Below, in pieces: positions 61,401-64,000 of a stretch of 64,000 nucleotides of DNA. The stretch is from the NCBI RefSeq assembly GCF_018332715.1, contig NZ_BOQP01000056.1:19137-83136 (forward strand), written 5' to 3'. The position numbers and the translations under genes are program-made. Positions within the stretch are counted from its first letter, which is position 1, and each line of letters starts with the position of its first letter. Under the pieces are notes generated by a model. The model worked only from the letters and a program-made list of their open reading frames with translations, had not been told where the DNA came from and searched no databases. Origin of the DNA: Winogradskya consettensis. GTDB lineage: Bacteria; Actinomycetota; Actinomycetes; Mycobacteriales; Micromonosporaceae.

Positions 61401-64000
61401 CATTGTCGTAGAGCGACCCGGGATCGTTCGGGAACTTCGCCTGAGCCTCGGCATGATGCTTGGGATCCAGATACAGCTGCCACCACTGGTCCCGCGGCAT
61501 CGCATCCCCGAGCAGCGGAGTCGCCCCAGGCGTCGCCGCACCCAGCCGCACACCGTCATTCCGCACCCACGGCGGCGTGTCATCAGCGGTCATATCAATC
61601 GCCGAGTCAACATCCGGGGCAGGCTTGACCTCAACCTGCTGCTGTTGCCCGTCTACCTGCTCGGCCGTCTGCTCGTCATCAAAGGAAAGATCGATGGCCG
61701 AGTCGGTGTCAGAGTCGATGTCAACACCCTGCGCCCAGGGAGCGGCCTCAGGACTGGCAGGCAAGGAATCCGGCCCCACGGAATCCGGCCCCACGGAATC
61801 CGGCCCCACGGAATCCGGCCCCACGGACGGCTGCGCGGCCGACGACGTATCGATGCGAAGCGGCGTCTTCGGCGCCGCATCTTTCGGGTTGCTGTCGGTG
61901 GACGGTGTCGGGGTCGCGGCTGGCGCTGGCGCTGGGGTGCTTTGCGGCGCTGTGTTGGTCTGCGGCGCTGGAGTGCTTTGCGGCGCCGAGGTGCTCTGCG
62001 GGGTTGGGGTGCTCTGCGGAGTCGGGTCGCTTCCTACGGTGAGGTTGCTTCCCGTAGCGGGAGTGCTACCGGGGGTCGGCGTGCTGTCGGCGTTCGTCGT
62101 GCTGTCGGAATCCGGAGCGCTGTCGCTCATGGACACCGCATCAACAGTCAGCCCGCCCGCGGAATCCTGAACAGCCGGTCCCGCAACCACACCCGGCCCA
62201 ACCTCACTACCCGGCGTCCCCACCGCAACCCCAGGCCCCTGCTCCCCACCCGCCCGAACCGCCGCCGCGGGGACCGTCGTCGCCTGAGTCGTTGTCGCCT
62301 GAGTCGTTGTCGCCTGAGTCGTAGCCGCTTGAGTAGTGGGTGCTTGAGTAGTGGGTGCCTGAGTAGTGGGTGCCTGAGTCGTGGGCGCTTGAATGATGGG
62401 CGCTTGAGTTGTGGGGCCTTGAGTTGTGGGGCCTTGAGTTGTGGGGCCTTGAGTTGTGGGGCCTTGAGTTGTGGGCGCTTGAGCCGTCGGCGTCTGGCCG
62501 GCCGGCGTCTGTACCGTGGACGAGGGACTCACGGGACCCGGCGCTGCCGACTGGTCAGTACTAACCGCCGAACTCGGCACCACACCCGGCGCCGACACCT
62601 CAGGAACGGCCGCCGGCCCAGGAGCCACATCACCGACCGACCCGACCCCAGCCACAGGACCCTCAACAGTCACCGGCACCCCGCCCGGCGCCGCTACAGC
62701 CGGCCCTGTTGCAGTGGGCCCTGTTGCAGTGGGCCCTGTCGTGGTGGGCGCTGTTGTAGCGGGTGCCGTAACAGTGGGTGCGGCGGTTGTGGGTGCGGCG
62801 GTTGTGGGTGCGGGAGTTGTGGGTGCGGGAGTTGTGGGCGCAGCAGTTGTTGGTGCTGCGTTGGTCGGCGGCGCTGTAGTGGTTGGAGCGGTCGTAACCG
62901 GAGCGGTAGTGGCAGGCCCCGCAGTTGCCGGAGCCGCGCTGGGCGGCGCAAATGTCGCGGGTTCCGAGTTAGGCGCCGGTGCCGCAGTGGTCGGCCCAGC
63001 CGAGACAGGCCCGGCAGTAGTCGGCCCGGCCGAGACCGGCCCGGCTGTAGTCGGCGCCGTTGTCGTCAGGTCAGCATTCCCCGGCGCGGGAGCCGTGACA
63101 GCAGGCGCAGTCGCAACTGGCGCCGAGGCAACAGGTGTCGTAGCGCCCTGACCAGCATCGGGCGCCCCCACAACCGCCGGACTGTCAAACCCAGGAAGCC
63201 CCCCACTGACACCACCCACCGGGGCAACAACCCCCGCCACCGGCCCCGCACTACCCACCCCAACCGGCCCAGCCGAAACCCCCGGCGTCGGCACCGTGGA
63301 ACCCGTGCTGCCGGGTGCAGGAGTCGTGCTGCCTGTGCTGCCGGGTGCAGGAGTTGTGGTGCCTGTGCTGCCGGGTGCCGGTGCCGTGGTTCCGGTGCCG
63401 CCAAGAGCCGGGGCCGTGGTGCCTGTGCTGCCAGGCGTCGGAGTTGTACTGCCTGTGCTGCCGGGTGCTGGGGTCGTGGTCCCGGTGCTGCCGGGTGCCG
63501 GAGTTGTGGTGCTGGCGTCGCCAGGTGCGGGGGTTGTTGCGCCCGTACTACCTGGAGTGGGGGTGGCATTCGCGTCGCCAGGAGCGGGAGCCGTAGCGTC
63601 GGAAGGCGCAGGTGCATTGGAACCCACGTCGACGGGGGTGGGGGTGGTCGAACCCGCGCTGGCAGGGGGAGGGCTGGTGATACCCGCGTCAGCATTGGAC
63701 GGAGCCGGTGCCGGGGTCTCGATGGGAGTCGGCGCGGTGGTCCCTGTCCCGCCAGCCGTTGGAGTACCTGCATTCGCCCCCGCCGGTGGCGGTGCGGTGA
63801 TCCCCGTCCCGCCGGTTCCTGCGCCGACACCGGTTCCTGCGCCCACACCGGTTCCTGCGCCGACGCCAGTCCCTGCACCAACGCCGGTTCCCGGGCCCGC
63901 ACCAACGCCGACCCCTGCGCCAACGCCAGTCCCCGCACCGACACCGGTTCCTGCGCCGACATCAGTGCCCGCGCCAGTTCCCGCGCCAGTTCCCGTGCCC
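37489..64000 (-). CDS. giant multidomain polymorphic toxin (5'-partial, at least 8,836 residues)
   Basis: An uninterrupted frame from the right edge to 37489; the true start is outside the window. N to C: Gly/Thr/Val/Pro/Ala low complexity (about 61.9-64.0 kb); a Fic-like domain; a lonely-Cys-like segment; a papain-like (Tox-PL) domain; four tandem 914-938-residue units (metzincin HEIGHYLGLPDE, a DFD glycosyltransferase-like domain, an OTU-like segment), then a fifth metzincin; a ~1,700-residue beta-rich region with repeated S/N-GP strands; a sixth metzincin (HELLHFLG); a helical block present twice with lonely-Cys-like segments between; and a C-terminal ADP-ribosyltransferase. No membrane span is obvious. 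Actinobacterial proteins of this type are thought to be exported by type VII systems, which the SseB-like downstream gene supports. Export and multi-toxicity are inferred. Confidence 0.9.
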   Translation of the reverse strand, partial: GTGTGAGTGAGTDVGAGTGVGAGTGVGAGVGVGAGPGTGVGAGTGVGAGTGVGAGTGVGAGTGGTGITAPPPAGANAGTPTAGGTGTTAPTPIETPAPAPSNADAGITSPPPASAGSTTPTPVDVGSNAPAPSDATAPAPGDANATPTPGSTGATTPAPGDASTTTPAPGSTGTTTPAPGSTGSTTPTPGSTGTTAPALGGTGTTAPAPGSTGTTTPAPGSTGSTTPAPGSTGSTVPTPGVSAGPVGVGSAGPVAGVVAPVGGVSGGLPGFDSPAVVGAPDAGQGATTPVASAPVATAPAVTAPAPGNADLTTTAPTTAGPVSAGPTTAGPVSAGPTTAAPAPNSEPATFAPPSAAPATAGPATTAPVTTAPTTTAPPTNAAPTTAAPTTPAPTTPAPTTAAPTTAAPTVTAPATTAPTTTGPTATGPTATGPAVAAPGGVPVTVEGPVAGVGSVGDVAPGPAAVPEVSAPGVVPSSAVSTDQSAAPGPVSPSSTVQTPAGQTPTAQAPTTQGPTTQGPTTQGPTTQGPTTQAPIIQAPTTQAPTTQAPTTQAPTTQAATTQATTTQATTTQATTVPAAAVRAGGEQGPGVAVGTPGSEVGPGVVAGPAVQDSAGGLTVDAVSMSDSAPDSDSTTNADSTPTPGSTPATGSNLTVGSDPTPQSTPTPQSTSAPQSTPAPQTNTAPQSTPAPAPAATPTPSTDSNPKDAAPKTPLRIDTSSAAQPSVGPDSVGPDSVGPDSVGPDSLPASPEAAPWAQGVDIDSDTDSAIDLSFDDEQTAEQVDGQQQQVEVKPAPDVDSAIDMTADDTPPWVRNDGVRLGAATPGATPLLGDAMPRDQWWQLYLDPKHHAEAQAKFPNDPGSLYDNDMSPGFQRGMVEAYEQFLNNPAVNSTTLNAATYKGMHETVTQHLATPLDWTGGTSRGNFARPTSFPVRNAEVSPDVFADRVGDRPLMMDLRDAVKQRGAKPVTFTSTLMGRSGASNNDMPRTITTNYLRADAPALVDQIFDQYRGELTTAGTDPDAKLAAIARTVRTLHITHPFEDGNRRLNVHVLLPKLLLDNGFRPVIAPDMDQLFQGGRSIDSIVSVLKNSQPPGVSLRSDATTTPSVDTVTQGPDGTWLADGKPLDIRPLPGGRPGVALLNDQDYRSLGDQTLIPDSVSTAVVVHGAGDVVHAPVRNPDGTTSTVALTPGQLATVVNQPGTPIALLSCDTGTLAGGFAPQLADANQGDVVAPKSDIIAGSSEAPGGIRTVDGESWQLYQPDAVDDEGWDVVNDVTPFDGITASDTATSNDTGINLTAMEGVERTNPDADSEMVDAPPSPSQFSDNLVQAKQNGTPDQVVAARIALLNHVAHVPGPGLPPVIAQNAHPDTARAADLPTVTNDLFPGLDAINPDKLGPQDTNCHITVQIVDRMLGGHPPMTAPKTGTIQDLKTLEQRMGSQFTTTGGLVDLVRTVDSLPPGSRGVVAFEHSPGNGHLVNVVKLDTGHVVFVDGQSGELATLPDSGRFHIMPTHVPGATLPQNAQNAPTRGTFGSTGVNPAPARTAYATSFDVIERPPATSGVPDVVARSYEQAGLPVPETTAPRPNLGHVDGHIAFDHQVKDGVQNFTVRVHLDPKDATAREQQADVESRTRAAVDRAFNRGLPLQVTVEFVPDAASAHTTIELFGENAPRTTQTEWAADTDGDTLAHEIGHYLGLPDEDSNDDRVLSRPAPSPDSLMAGGSEVSQQHVDTINQIAEAVLPANDGDTTVKPERDGGPSRPAPDAVRSGHNQAFLNLVNNRVQVTPGNYRGVRDILVTNRRPMGFVVNMTAPASDVNRLPAVLNSIVAGLSPGTDVVFVVGLNTNSRRADAGLQQAVDQATQMVANSSFPVAITGHAVGMNGKNFPYGTARNVVLESAETSAAIEALAAKNRYPYVAVQDFDTGSRATPSGSHVFDRMQQTTSDYEDADPDRPLMLAGGYRVGPTAQLITDTRARLVREQARSASGNQRRKITEAIARLDDPANAAEFVQRFTRAVNDDMQTRDRQKQIHPLLPYAPEPNLFVDGLVVRGNAGVRFGDGGAEFNKLGASLHRAYAQELAADAGYQSLSQVPPDVLDGSLRANSQNNRHDVRGLGFQVEYADSAVPTDLSRLAADLILGKALPQNHTSMATVSDRFFGFDAQNNPVGGPSNAKAAKAGIGLTPYASANAATANPYTQPSYQPGGQSYYNTGVVISSSGPAQSTSFASQLNPAQLKQLGGASHNTLNPSISLGPNVGVAPDQKLYAAQQLSLSNTANTARQEFANASSVNASTAVDIRSNSLYSVLAQQVNLSAGEIRTRTLNAGRRADATLLEQVANRRRDTPYQNGHFVTASLGSSTPVTPSSRERDRLRSAHDVVADVTAHALGLNIAVHTPSGTQTHRAPGATQTLHVSRRTDSRDRIVFEPYRSSRPAPTGTNPAPAPAAPADSYTSQRAATPPRTANTSAYDVIERAPVATGVPDVVARSYAAAGLDVPTTDRPRINLDHYAGPIAYDHRSFDGVQDFTVKVHLDPQDDAAQNARPDVENRVRNAVHDAFNQGHKVGDDTLNVNVEFVDNPADAHAAVKLFGTDAPPTDQTNWSTTGNDVDFAHEIGHYLGLPDEYVDNIRVLNNTQHENSLMAGDSNQIQQRHLDRIADTATSSLPANPGETRPIDHDTDQATRPAPPPRVPGGRNQAFENLIQNQVRIDGRSYPAVRDSLIANSAPMGFVVNVMVPAGDVEDLPRVLSSIAGGMRPGTRVAFVVGVNTDKTKTTSQLENAVGRALQLTQNSGIPVAVTGHAVGTNAKTGAFLYGRGRNAVLDSSATTSAVQAFANSGVYPYVSFQDFDTGARTTPSGDHIINRLQDLTAVPGHEPARPLMLTGGYRIGDAPQLVADTRRRLDRALATTTSSTQRKKIRDAITRLDNPGNRDQFVRDFTDAIRDDMQTRDRQAGIHPLLPYAPEPNLFVDGVLAVGNPASRFGEGSAEFGQLSTNLHRAYGDELAAAYGYRRNEIPAEIRDGQLQVDSQNNRHPSRGLGFMVDYAGSAVPTDLSRLAADVIQGKALPQSHTSMLTVSGRFFGYDAQNKTPGGPSNPKAAKSGIGLTGYASSSAATAHPYTQPTYHPAASSFYYGNPAAGPSTAAPVATPSWQSNLSTAQTQQLGGQSHNTLNPAISFGLPGTNASVGLPPSQKLYAAQQLSVSNTANTVRQQFASAESIARALPVRSDSVYAAIAASVNLSASEIRDRVLRGGRDAEGPLLNQLAARRTRGDYGTGHFVVAAIGAPRSDTGRYVPEATTAERSSREREQLRNAYDVVLDTAAAELGITIVVHTPNGTTHRYTTPGAQGTVHIRRHTTDTDRVAFSRPAPQGSNATPAPAAPADPYTSQRAATPPRTANTSAYDVIERTPVASGVPDIVARSYAAAGMDAPTTDRPRINLDHYAGPIAYDHRSFDGIQDFTVKVHLDPQDDTAQDARPDVENRVRNAVHQAFNQGHQIGDDTLNVNVEFVDNPADAHAAVKLFGTDAPPTDQTNWSTTGNDLDFAHEIGHYLGLPDEYVDGLRVLGTQHTDSLMAGDSPQVHQRHLDRIADTAAASLPANPGETGPIEHDAEQATRPAPPPRVPGGHNAAFEQLAARARPVTSGTYRQVRDKLINDRAPMAFVVNVMVPASDVEDLPRVLNSIASGLRSGTRVAFVVGVNTDKTKTTGQLENAVGRALQLTQNSGIPVAVTGHAVGTNTKTGTFLYGRGRNAVLNSSATATAVQGFAGSGTYPYVSFQDFDTGARTTPSGAHIFDQVQALTAYDNDDPDRPLMLTGGYRVGDTARLVADTRKRLDRALGKTSSSTQRKKIRDAIDRLDNPGNRDQFVRDFTTAIRDDMQTRDRQKQIHPLLPYAPEPNLFVDGLLVRGNSDVQFGDGSAEFGQLSTSLHRAYAQELAADYGYSSVRQLPEDIREGQLQVDSQNNRHPSRGQGFMVDYEDSAVPTDLSRLAADVIQGKALPQSHTSMLTVSGRFFGYDAQNKTPGGPSNPKAAKSGVGLTGYASTNAATANPYATPAYHPAASSFYYGTPGAGPSTAAPVAPSWSSTLSAAQSQQLGGQSHNTLSPAVSLGVPGTSSSIGLPPSQKLYAAQQLSMSNTAYTVQQEFANAASIARNVKVRSDSVYTAIAANLNITAEDVRSRTLAAGRDASSSTLEALAGQRTSNDYRNGHFVVAAIGAPRSDTGRYVPEATRAERNSRERAQLRNAYDVVLSTAAEALGITIVVHTPNGSTFRFAAPNSQGTVHVRRVTTETDRIAFSPYSSSRPAPKGTNPAPAPIAPADPYANQRAATPPRTANTSAYDVIERAPVASGVPDVVARSYAAAGLDAPTTDRPRINLDHYAGPIAYDHRSFDGVQDFTVKVHLDPQDSDARDQETAVQDRVRNAVHNAFNQGYRIGDDQLNVNIEFVDNPADAHAAVKLFGADAPPTDQTNWSTTGNDLDFAHEIGHYLGLPDEYVDGLRVFTNVQHTDSLMAGDSDRVHQRHLDRIAETAAASLPANPGDSGPIEHDDTHATRPAPPPRVQGGHNAAFEQLASAQRTVDPGTYRQVRNSLIHGRAPMAFVVNVMVPAGDVEDLPRVLNSVVAGLRPGTRVAFVVGVNTDKSKTNRDLENAVARARQIADSAASIPIAVTGHAVGTNPKTGAFLYGRGRNAVMNSSATAAAVQGFAAAGAYPYVSFQDFDTGARTTPSGSHIFDQVQALTAYDDDDPDRPLMLTGGYRVGDTNRLVADTRKRLERAVAKAGSSSQQKKIRDAIKRLDNPGNRDQFVRDFTTAIQDDMQTRDRQKQIHPLLPYAPEPNLFVDGLLVRGNPQVQFGEGSAEFGQLSTNLHRAYAEELAADYGYQSVRQLPAEILEGQLQVDSQNNRHPERGSGFLIDYADSAVPTDLSRLAADVIQGKALPQSHTSMLTVSGRFFGYDAQNKTPGGPSNPKAAKSGIGLTGYASTNAATANPYATPAYHPAASSFYYGTPGAGPSTAAPLTSTWQNNLPAAQIQQLGGQSHNTLSPAVSLGVPGTSSSVGLPPSQKLYAAQQLSMSNTAYTVQQDFANAASIAANVPVRSDSVYNAIAASVNLSAGEIRSRTLQAGRDAGSTELEGLAGQRARNGYGTGHFVVAAIGAPRSDTGRYVPEASRAERNSRERERLRNAYDVVLTTTARALGITIIVHTPNGSTHRFAAPNSSGTVHVRRVTTETDRIAFSPYSSSRPAPRGSNPSPAPTAPADPYTAQRATTPPRTANTSAYDVIERTPVASGVPDIVARSYAAAGLDAPTTDRPRINLDHYAGPIAYDHRSFDGVQDFTVKVHLDPQDSNARDQRSAVESRVRNAVHQAFNQGYRIGDDQLNVNVEFVDNPADAHAAVKLFGTDAPPTDQTNWSTTGNDLDFAHEIGHYLGLPDEYVDNIRVLNNTQHTDSLMAGDSDQIHQRHLDRIADTAASSLPANPGETAPIDHDTDQATRPAPRESRFVEHFDDDLAGQDIDPDTIGLAITTEGDVALPSPDAVRQTMPSYLLENRTLGVAAQLDPIETGRLDLGVDLDATTLDTIHDDMRDDVDQFLNTGRPYPVTVNGRPAELTVTATHDWSAMTVEAVSDDHAKASSKVEGTSEHSVRHVRDKHLEPKVTVTAAPALVVGAGASIPVAPQTTHSIAHRSKFTTTTTVEFADQAKVKVPVRYTAVLRDADGNVLGTSSTGASVRLRVPTKLAAVPTTMPDPDAPPLEVAPPKRFGVESVVARPAPTAGTFFDQVAAVLAGNGLSDLTRTGTPGRAVLTRFLSEGTISSNLGRMVVHDPGNRHDGWVKSEDLLRSPSRWWRKPFPGRHQALQMRLVARQVETVETVDDATHLDTSAFANQSTDRSNAERTINLWGTVGGGADVPPLTVVVGPKVSATRTGGHTQEFTEETSTRQTLSAKGPAVRYRTVYDLQVRTIGRDPVTLDGAVETLQWTTQDRVRDTALDPNRDNAGWHGRTGTARRYYAPAHIEQGRSFGGAFINDLSGGDRIYQAVSDALRRTPGRHRFSLESDAFLRQFDDPEFAKGLSAGVKAILARDTDARQKLDDRQLRYLLDRIVGPGLEIPLVKHGHVFDHTTVVTVRGGLTDLSDGDPIDRGDLHAADRRKSKTTAGSARDRSITGEVSVEARLMGPVGRAFSTLLGGPKASVTLARTDELGLTQGHTSHSEHGPGLEADGTPAGQPMREFAGTLWVEAASRSSVRSNDNARRMFPGKPGRGVPTRVGQVDNPPARQQLSIRLLVPEHRVTGTPPPALPSLEPRDVERTGRPTPISRQSGGYPHDLDGARIETFIGAEHLQAAVKESLVDAAQDPIYDFPDGRVSTVIANALSPDRLAGDPQIFSRPVPLRNLQHPRRTAVADADAGVRLIPRNPRRLAVSEFEQVTDVRSGGTTTAEKHGRSFEVSASATGVASLTGSGVDNGGSTSTPGGAIIASVTPWLRRWGGVKGQSLAGVSKLRVGERPERRVLVQLDVDAEVVAEARHKGNLDPFDVLPGERTRRAGQTFTLPDAVQMWMTEAQFDELTRHDQEHRRVTEDIRRQHRQAAEAEQLRTAPAEERAALAARHAAERDAAQQRHQSQAAGQQRPAPPVDPAVPAGPTRSLGLGGVSTTVDLSDRITHLRRRIAESVDTSEPGRGEEVAFALLPESSLDQPHDNVRKLHTFLANADHHLDGALNGGRTLPIRLEGRFEGHTYQVTLNAEFLAPPRYAGIQHVRELSVSDSTAVAGTDTRTRGQTFGSVTVTARAQGSETDKVDGNAQDTTGHGPATGTVGGGYVATANLGVTSTTETDTSGRTYEQSMKVSGPVATYTGDVRFGITVTGHRLPDDGVTVHAVRPVTMHTRVGTSTPDGDPGRPGPVTTGSADEKWLSPAQRPRFTVEHVHTGMTDLTGAAEQALTASGADLDRATRAALRDGLTPANLKAGLPAMLDGTFRVPLPGKAGRDLHVEARLVPRPRFAGAHAGITLDNSVKRPQSRTIEQTSGHTYAVKMNGPVLTGGVNHPGGASKVGERHDFGAVNASTFYEQPIYSTDPTRQLKVEATISTDKATVRTPKPDAADDLTRALTYDVEFRFVARSHATASDGTPRRTGVTGLRVDDAVTLLMAEDAARDVTGRPLRPELRQSALDLAARGKEWSDAVARLDGALAQADPDDADVETADRAVFQAETAWSDAYAEHDRQTRWQHAYESAQPRYLSTERFTPAADARAAAGNLRGEHTAIDFQVREFTAPDGTPVRAFGVHLDLTGPATPQARRDYADRVRRTVDELVNGRHTFPDGHELHIEFTFGTPETPTGNPAVSLTDDPATGTDQQNWNIGDSPAAGVHELLHFLGAKEGYSSPDRLLRTPDRPGVMGRDAHLLPTTAGDAPDRLPAYLNDHDLALIQDVAATAGPTPPADRDITPADAHTPSRAPGPVSRVEAAEQFEQDLARHLTASPEIRAVARAAASRMRDVLMQAAPNPPADGMPRIFLTDSPDSAGQIGTATSPEDFHRVFENGTLRELMTLYYNGAFYNVFAKGKDGQQRLADVVLDIIHRQDWAMSDRLGLNTAELKRYAGFLDSPLHHTVNNALATVQNKPAPPPLTHDPFMPPNIIGQSADWAGDVREQGRSGRTPRSHRDQVRGPQAVTPRQLRLMGNGLGEYETAFLRRPGQTFTVDTFESESVELSTLERGPDGNLDVTPLLAKPDTVNVTLDLEHGPDGEPVRDALGRPVVTGVTRSYLGTHTHQDPWRTWLRPDEQGPELPLNWVSGNAYFGFDPAGEWYRQLHDDAAIPVVAGPSLTASRMLIAFRWLNVPGVSDRDFLGALAGWMVAARDHSLFEVLRGGEVAGTSMPGRRVYDFASSDDMYANLWRVGIDVPSDVRLATPTPALETGTTREPQNDRTVTRTFGPGTTTFTGPAGNYTLTGPGPVPSEQVLADRLRNDQRWQGQPVNLVADVPPAYARRLSQLLPGTDVRVAGTTAWTTPSGTAIASATSAYAPDGRPRPQLPPTGNWHTYRTDPVSAITTTSTDGPYLARSTADQPLTPDLAARAERQQETGLSSEPDGTVVVSHLSADDPAGRVTPVVPGEYALYDHGTRDGLVRGGKVVPVAELAAEIRADKRWHGQPITLVVCDTGVPDGYAAQLARLLPGTRVTAADAPAWVSPSGHSFVSGTAGYDADGRPRPKIPPTGAWRTYESPATDTPATEVAEPRTFLSDGPLTDDLADARRLAPWGRPYARRPLLDEPAMRQLMPGRERDYERDLATTFLASGQAALAGRAAKVRLYNVLTQAYGNTSWLQKNPHYRALAEVDKRVVGDFYRAAADISEGEALLKGLVQDIFNRQDWKLADQLGLWTQQLKKMRAFIDSPAVRAEVRSVLAKNGIQNDKENRDIFGRDVLASQLVVDDNHGADLTLLRELAREGQFISWRAARTITMFRLLNVPGVKTTDFLQILAGHQMTNGYANLRETMVGAEMADTSIRGVRISSAKEADEVYVRLIANQVVNGNKSGDLGPNTRRQHTPYEGLYWRRVEGGELGYFDAVGSTERALFNRLYDDLQRMAWDVKYPSARLLNWQRRNGVDMRQMLFRISKAQTFGVWMYTSGNFRIMNGAMAHKANHQSPTNAQSTYDDMAVLLSKDLEGGATDQSNTAGFLRYDPTLRDLRARYRTASYYYDHKEMSYLKYDMEKRLVSLAPAVWKEMRIHNDMAIDALRMLPAVRGVQVYRGNEYNFDYVPGHEFSMKHLSSTSRDKQTSIGFIPEGKPGMLLDMDLKGYGGRDIDIFSVFASEDEILMLPGTRFRVTRVVERFKPGGGRYYHVYATEIAPKGYDPKLLGGWG
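37492..37960 (-). other. ADP-ribosyltransferase domain of the giant toxin
   Basis: The last ~155 residues show the R-S-E triad of C3/iota-type ADP-ribosyltransferases. The Arg is at 37828-37830 (VQVYRGNE), the STS motif at 37759-37767 (LSSTSRD) and the ExE motif at 37633-37641 (ASEDEILMLPGTRF). All three are intact and correctly ordered, so NAD-dependent modification of a target protein is likely. This is the C-terminal tip, where polymorphic toxins carry the main effector. Confidence 0.87.
38480..41690 (-). repeat. duplicated helical block flanking lonely-Cys-like segments
   Basis: Copy 1 (about 41,100-41,690 and 40,380-40,640) has YYNGAFYNVF, DIIHRQDWAMSDRLGL, FLDSPLHHTV and FRWLNVPGVSDRDFLGALAG. 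Copy 2 (about 38,480-39,300) has DIFNRQDWKLADQLGL, FIDSPAVRAE and FRLLNVPGVKTTDFLQILAG. Between them lie two W-x-GQP...LLPGT segments; the later one contains Cys at 39598-39600 (LVVCDTG) and the earlier one has lost it (NLVADV). Only copy 2 continues into the ADP-ribosyltransferase. Confidence 0.75.
41923..41955 (-). other. sixth metzincin zinc motif (HELLHFLGAKE)
   Basis: H-E-x-x-H-x-x-G-x-x-E, preceded by a segment with the same QQNW...G layout as the repeated metzincins and followed by PGVMGRD, a Met-turn-like element. The last ligand is Glu where the other five copies have Asp. It is a diverged member of the same domain family. Confidence 0.7.
42350..47540 (-). other. beta-rich central region of the giant toxin
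   Basis: About 1,700 residues dominated by alternating Thr/Val strands. Recurring pieces are LSAKGPAVRYRTVYDLQV, KVSGPVATYTGDVRFGITV and VKMNGPVLTGGV, each followed by a HxxHT-x-LT/DLTG element. There is one coiled, charged insert (about 44,150-44,400, EHRRVTEDIRRQHRQAAEAE). I know no enzyme motif here; a scaffold or delivery role is a guess. Confidence 0.5.
47545..48198 (-). repeat. tandem unit 5, truncated to its metzincin domain
   Basis: Runs from YDVIER to ATRPAP (218 residues) and includes HEIGHYLGLPDE at 47734-47769. Similarity to the other units stops sharply at ATRPAP, after which unrelated sequence (RESRFVEHFDDD) begins. Confidence 0.88.
48199..51012 (-). repeat. tandem unit 4 (938 residues)
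   Basis: Metzincin motif HEIGHYLGLPDE at 50548-50583; glycosyltransferase-like DFD at 49870-49878 (SFQDFDTGARTTPSG); then the HPLLPYAPEPNLFVDG and SQNNRHPERG segments and an OTU-like tail with RSDSVYNAIAA and GITIIVHTPNGSTHRF. Very similar to unit 3. Confidence 0.88.
51013..53820 (-). repeat. tandem unit 3 (936 residues)
   Basis: Same order of parts: HEIGHYLGLPDE at 53356-53391, DFD at 52684-52692, then the OTU-like tail (RSDSVYTAIAANLNITAEDV). Long stretches such as GKALPQSHTSMLTVSGRFFG are identical in units 2, 3 and 4, which points to recent duplication or gene conversion. Confidence 0.88.
53821..56616 (-). repeat. tandem unit 2 (932 residues)
   Basis: HEIGHYLGLPDE at 56152-56187, DFD at 55477-55485, OTU-like tail with RSDSVYAAIAASVNLSASEI. 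It differs from units 3 and 4 mainly in the glycosyltransferase-like part (for example LFVDGVLAVGNPASRFGEG). Confidence 0.88.
56617..59358 (-). repeat. tandem unit 1 (914 residues, most diverged)
   Basis: HEIGHYLGLPDE at 58909-58944, DFD at 58243-58251 (VQDFDTGSRATPSG), OTU-like tail with RSNSLYSVLAQQVNLSAGEI. It shares the full order of parts but is clearly more distant from units 2-4, for example SQNNRHDVRGLGFQVEYADS and no GRYVPEA insert, so it is probably the founding copy. Confidence 0.87.
59480..59830 (-). other. papain-like (Tox-PL / glutamine deamidase-type) domain
   Basis: Cys at 59797-59799 in DTNCHITVQIVDRMLGG, His at 59578-59580 in GNGHLVNVVKLD and Asp at 59530-59532 in VDGQSG reproduce the C-H-D order of papain-like toxin domains (Tox-PL, PF15644-type). 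Members act as deamidases or proteases on host or rival proteins. All three residues are present, so the domain may be active. Confidence 0.72.
60180..60620 (-). other. lonely-Cys-like segment, N-terminal copy
   Basis: PGTPIALLSCDTGTLAGGFA with Cys at 60376-60378, followed by VVAPKSDIIAGS, parallels the C-terminal QPITLVVCDTG...LLPGTRVTAADAPAW segment at about 39.5 kb. Such segments with one conserved Cys recur in giant actinobacterial proteins; their role is unknown. Confidence 0.55.
60730..61420 (-). other. Fic-like domain with variant motif
   Basis: HPFEDGNRR at 60862-60888, within LHITHPFEDGNRRLNVHVLL, corresponds to the Fic motif HPF-x-(D/E)-G-N-G-R with G replaced by R. The helical surroundings (ALVDQIFDQYRGEL, AAIARTVRTLHITHPF) fit a Fic core. 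Fic enzymes transfer AMP or other phosphate-linked groups to proteins. The G-to-R change may alter activity. Confidence 0.72.
61769..61828 (-). repeat. four-copy 15-bp tandem repeat (SVGPD)4
   Basis: CCGGCCCCACGGAAT is repeated four times head to tail with no change in the core, encoding SVGPD repeats between the low-complexity region and the first folded domain. Exact repeats suggest slippage and length variation between strains. Confidence 0.88.
62279..62489 (-). repeat. 15-bp tandem repeat array (TTQ-A/G-P)n
   Basis: About 14 in-frame copies of a 15-bp unit such as GCCTTGAGTTGTGGG encode the pentapeptide TTQ(A/G)P. Neighbouring copies are identical in blocks, as expected for recent expansion. 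Confidence 0.85.
63285..63560 (-). repeat. 30-bp tandem repeat array (PAPGSTGTTT)n
   Basis: About nine copies of a ten-residue unit, TTTPAPGSTG with variants, in frame. Together with the T/P/A tracts at 62.7-63.0 kb it makes a long disordered, probably wall-spanning or linker segment. Confidence 0.8.
63790..64000 (-). repeat. GAGTGV low-complexity tract continuing past the window edge
   Basis: The frame reads repeated G-A-G-T-G-V from about 63,790 to the last base without a stop, showing that the gene begins outside the window; the GTG at 63846 is only an internal Val codon within this tract. Confidence 0.85.

Noticed and set aside
61769..62489. Tandem repeats as a possible CRISPR array.
   Set aside because: The units are directly adjacent 15-bp copies with no spacers, in frame with a coding region.
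63846..63846. GTG at 63846 as the true start of the giant gene.
   Set aside because: The same frame is open to base 64000 through the identical GAGTGV repeat and there is no ribosome site, so this is an internal Val codon.
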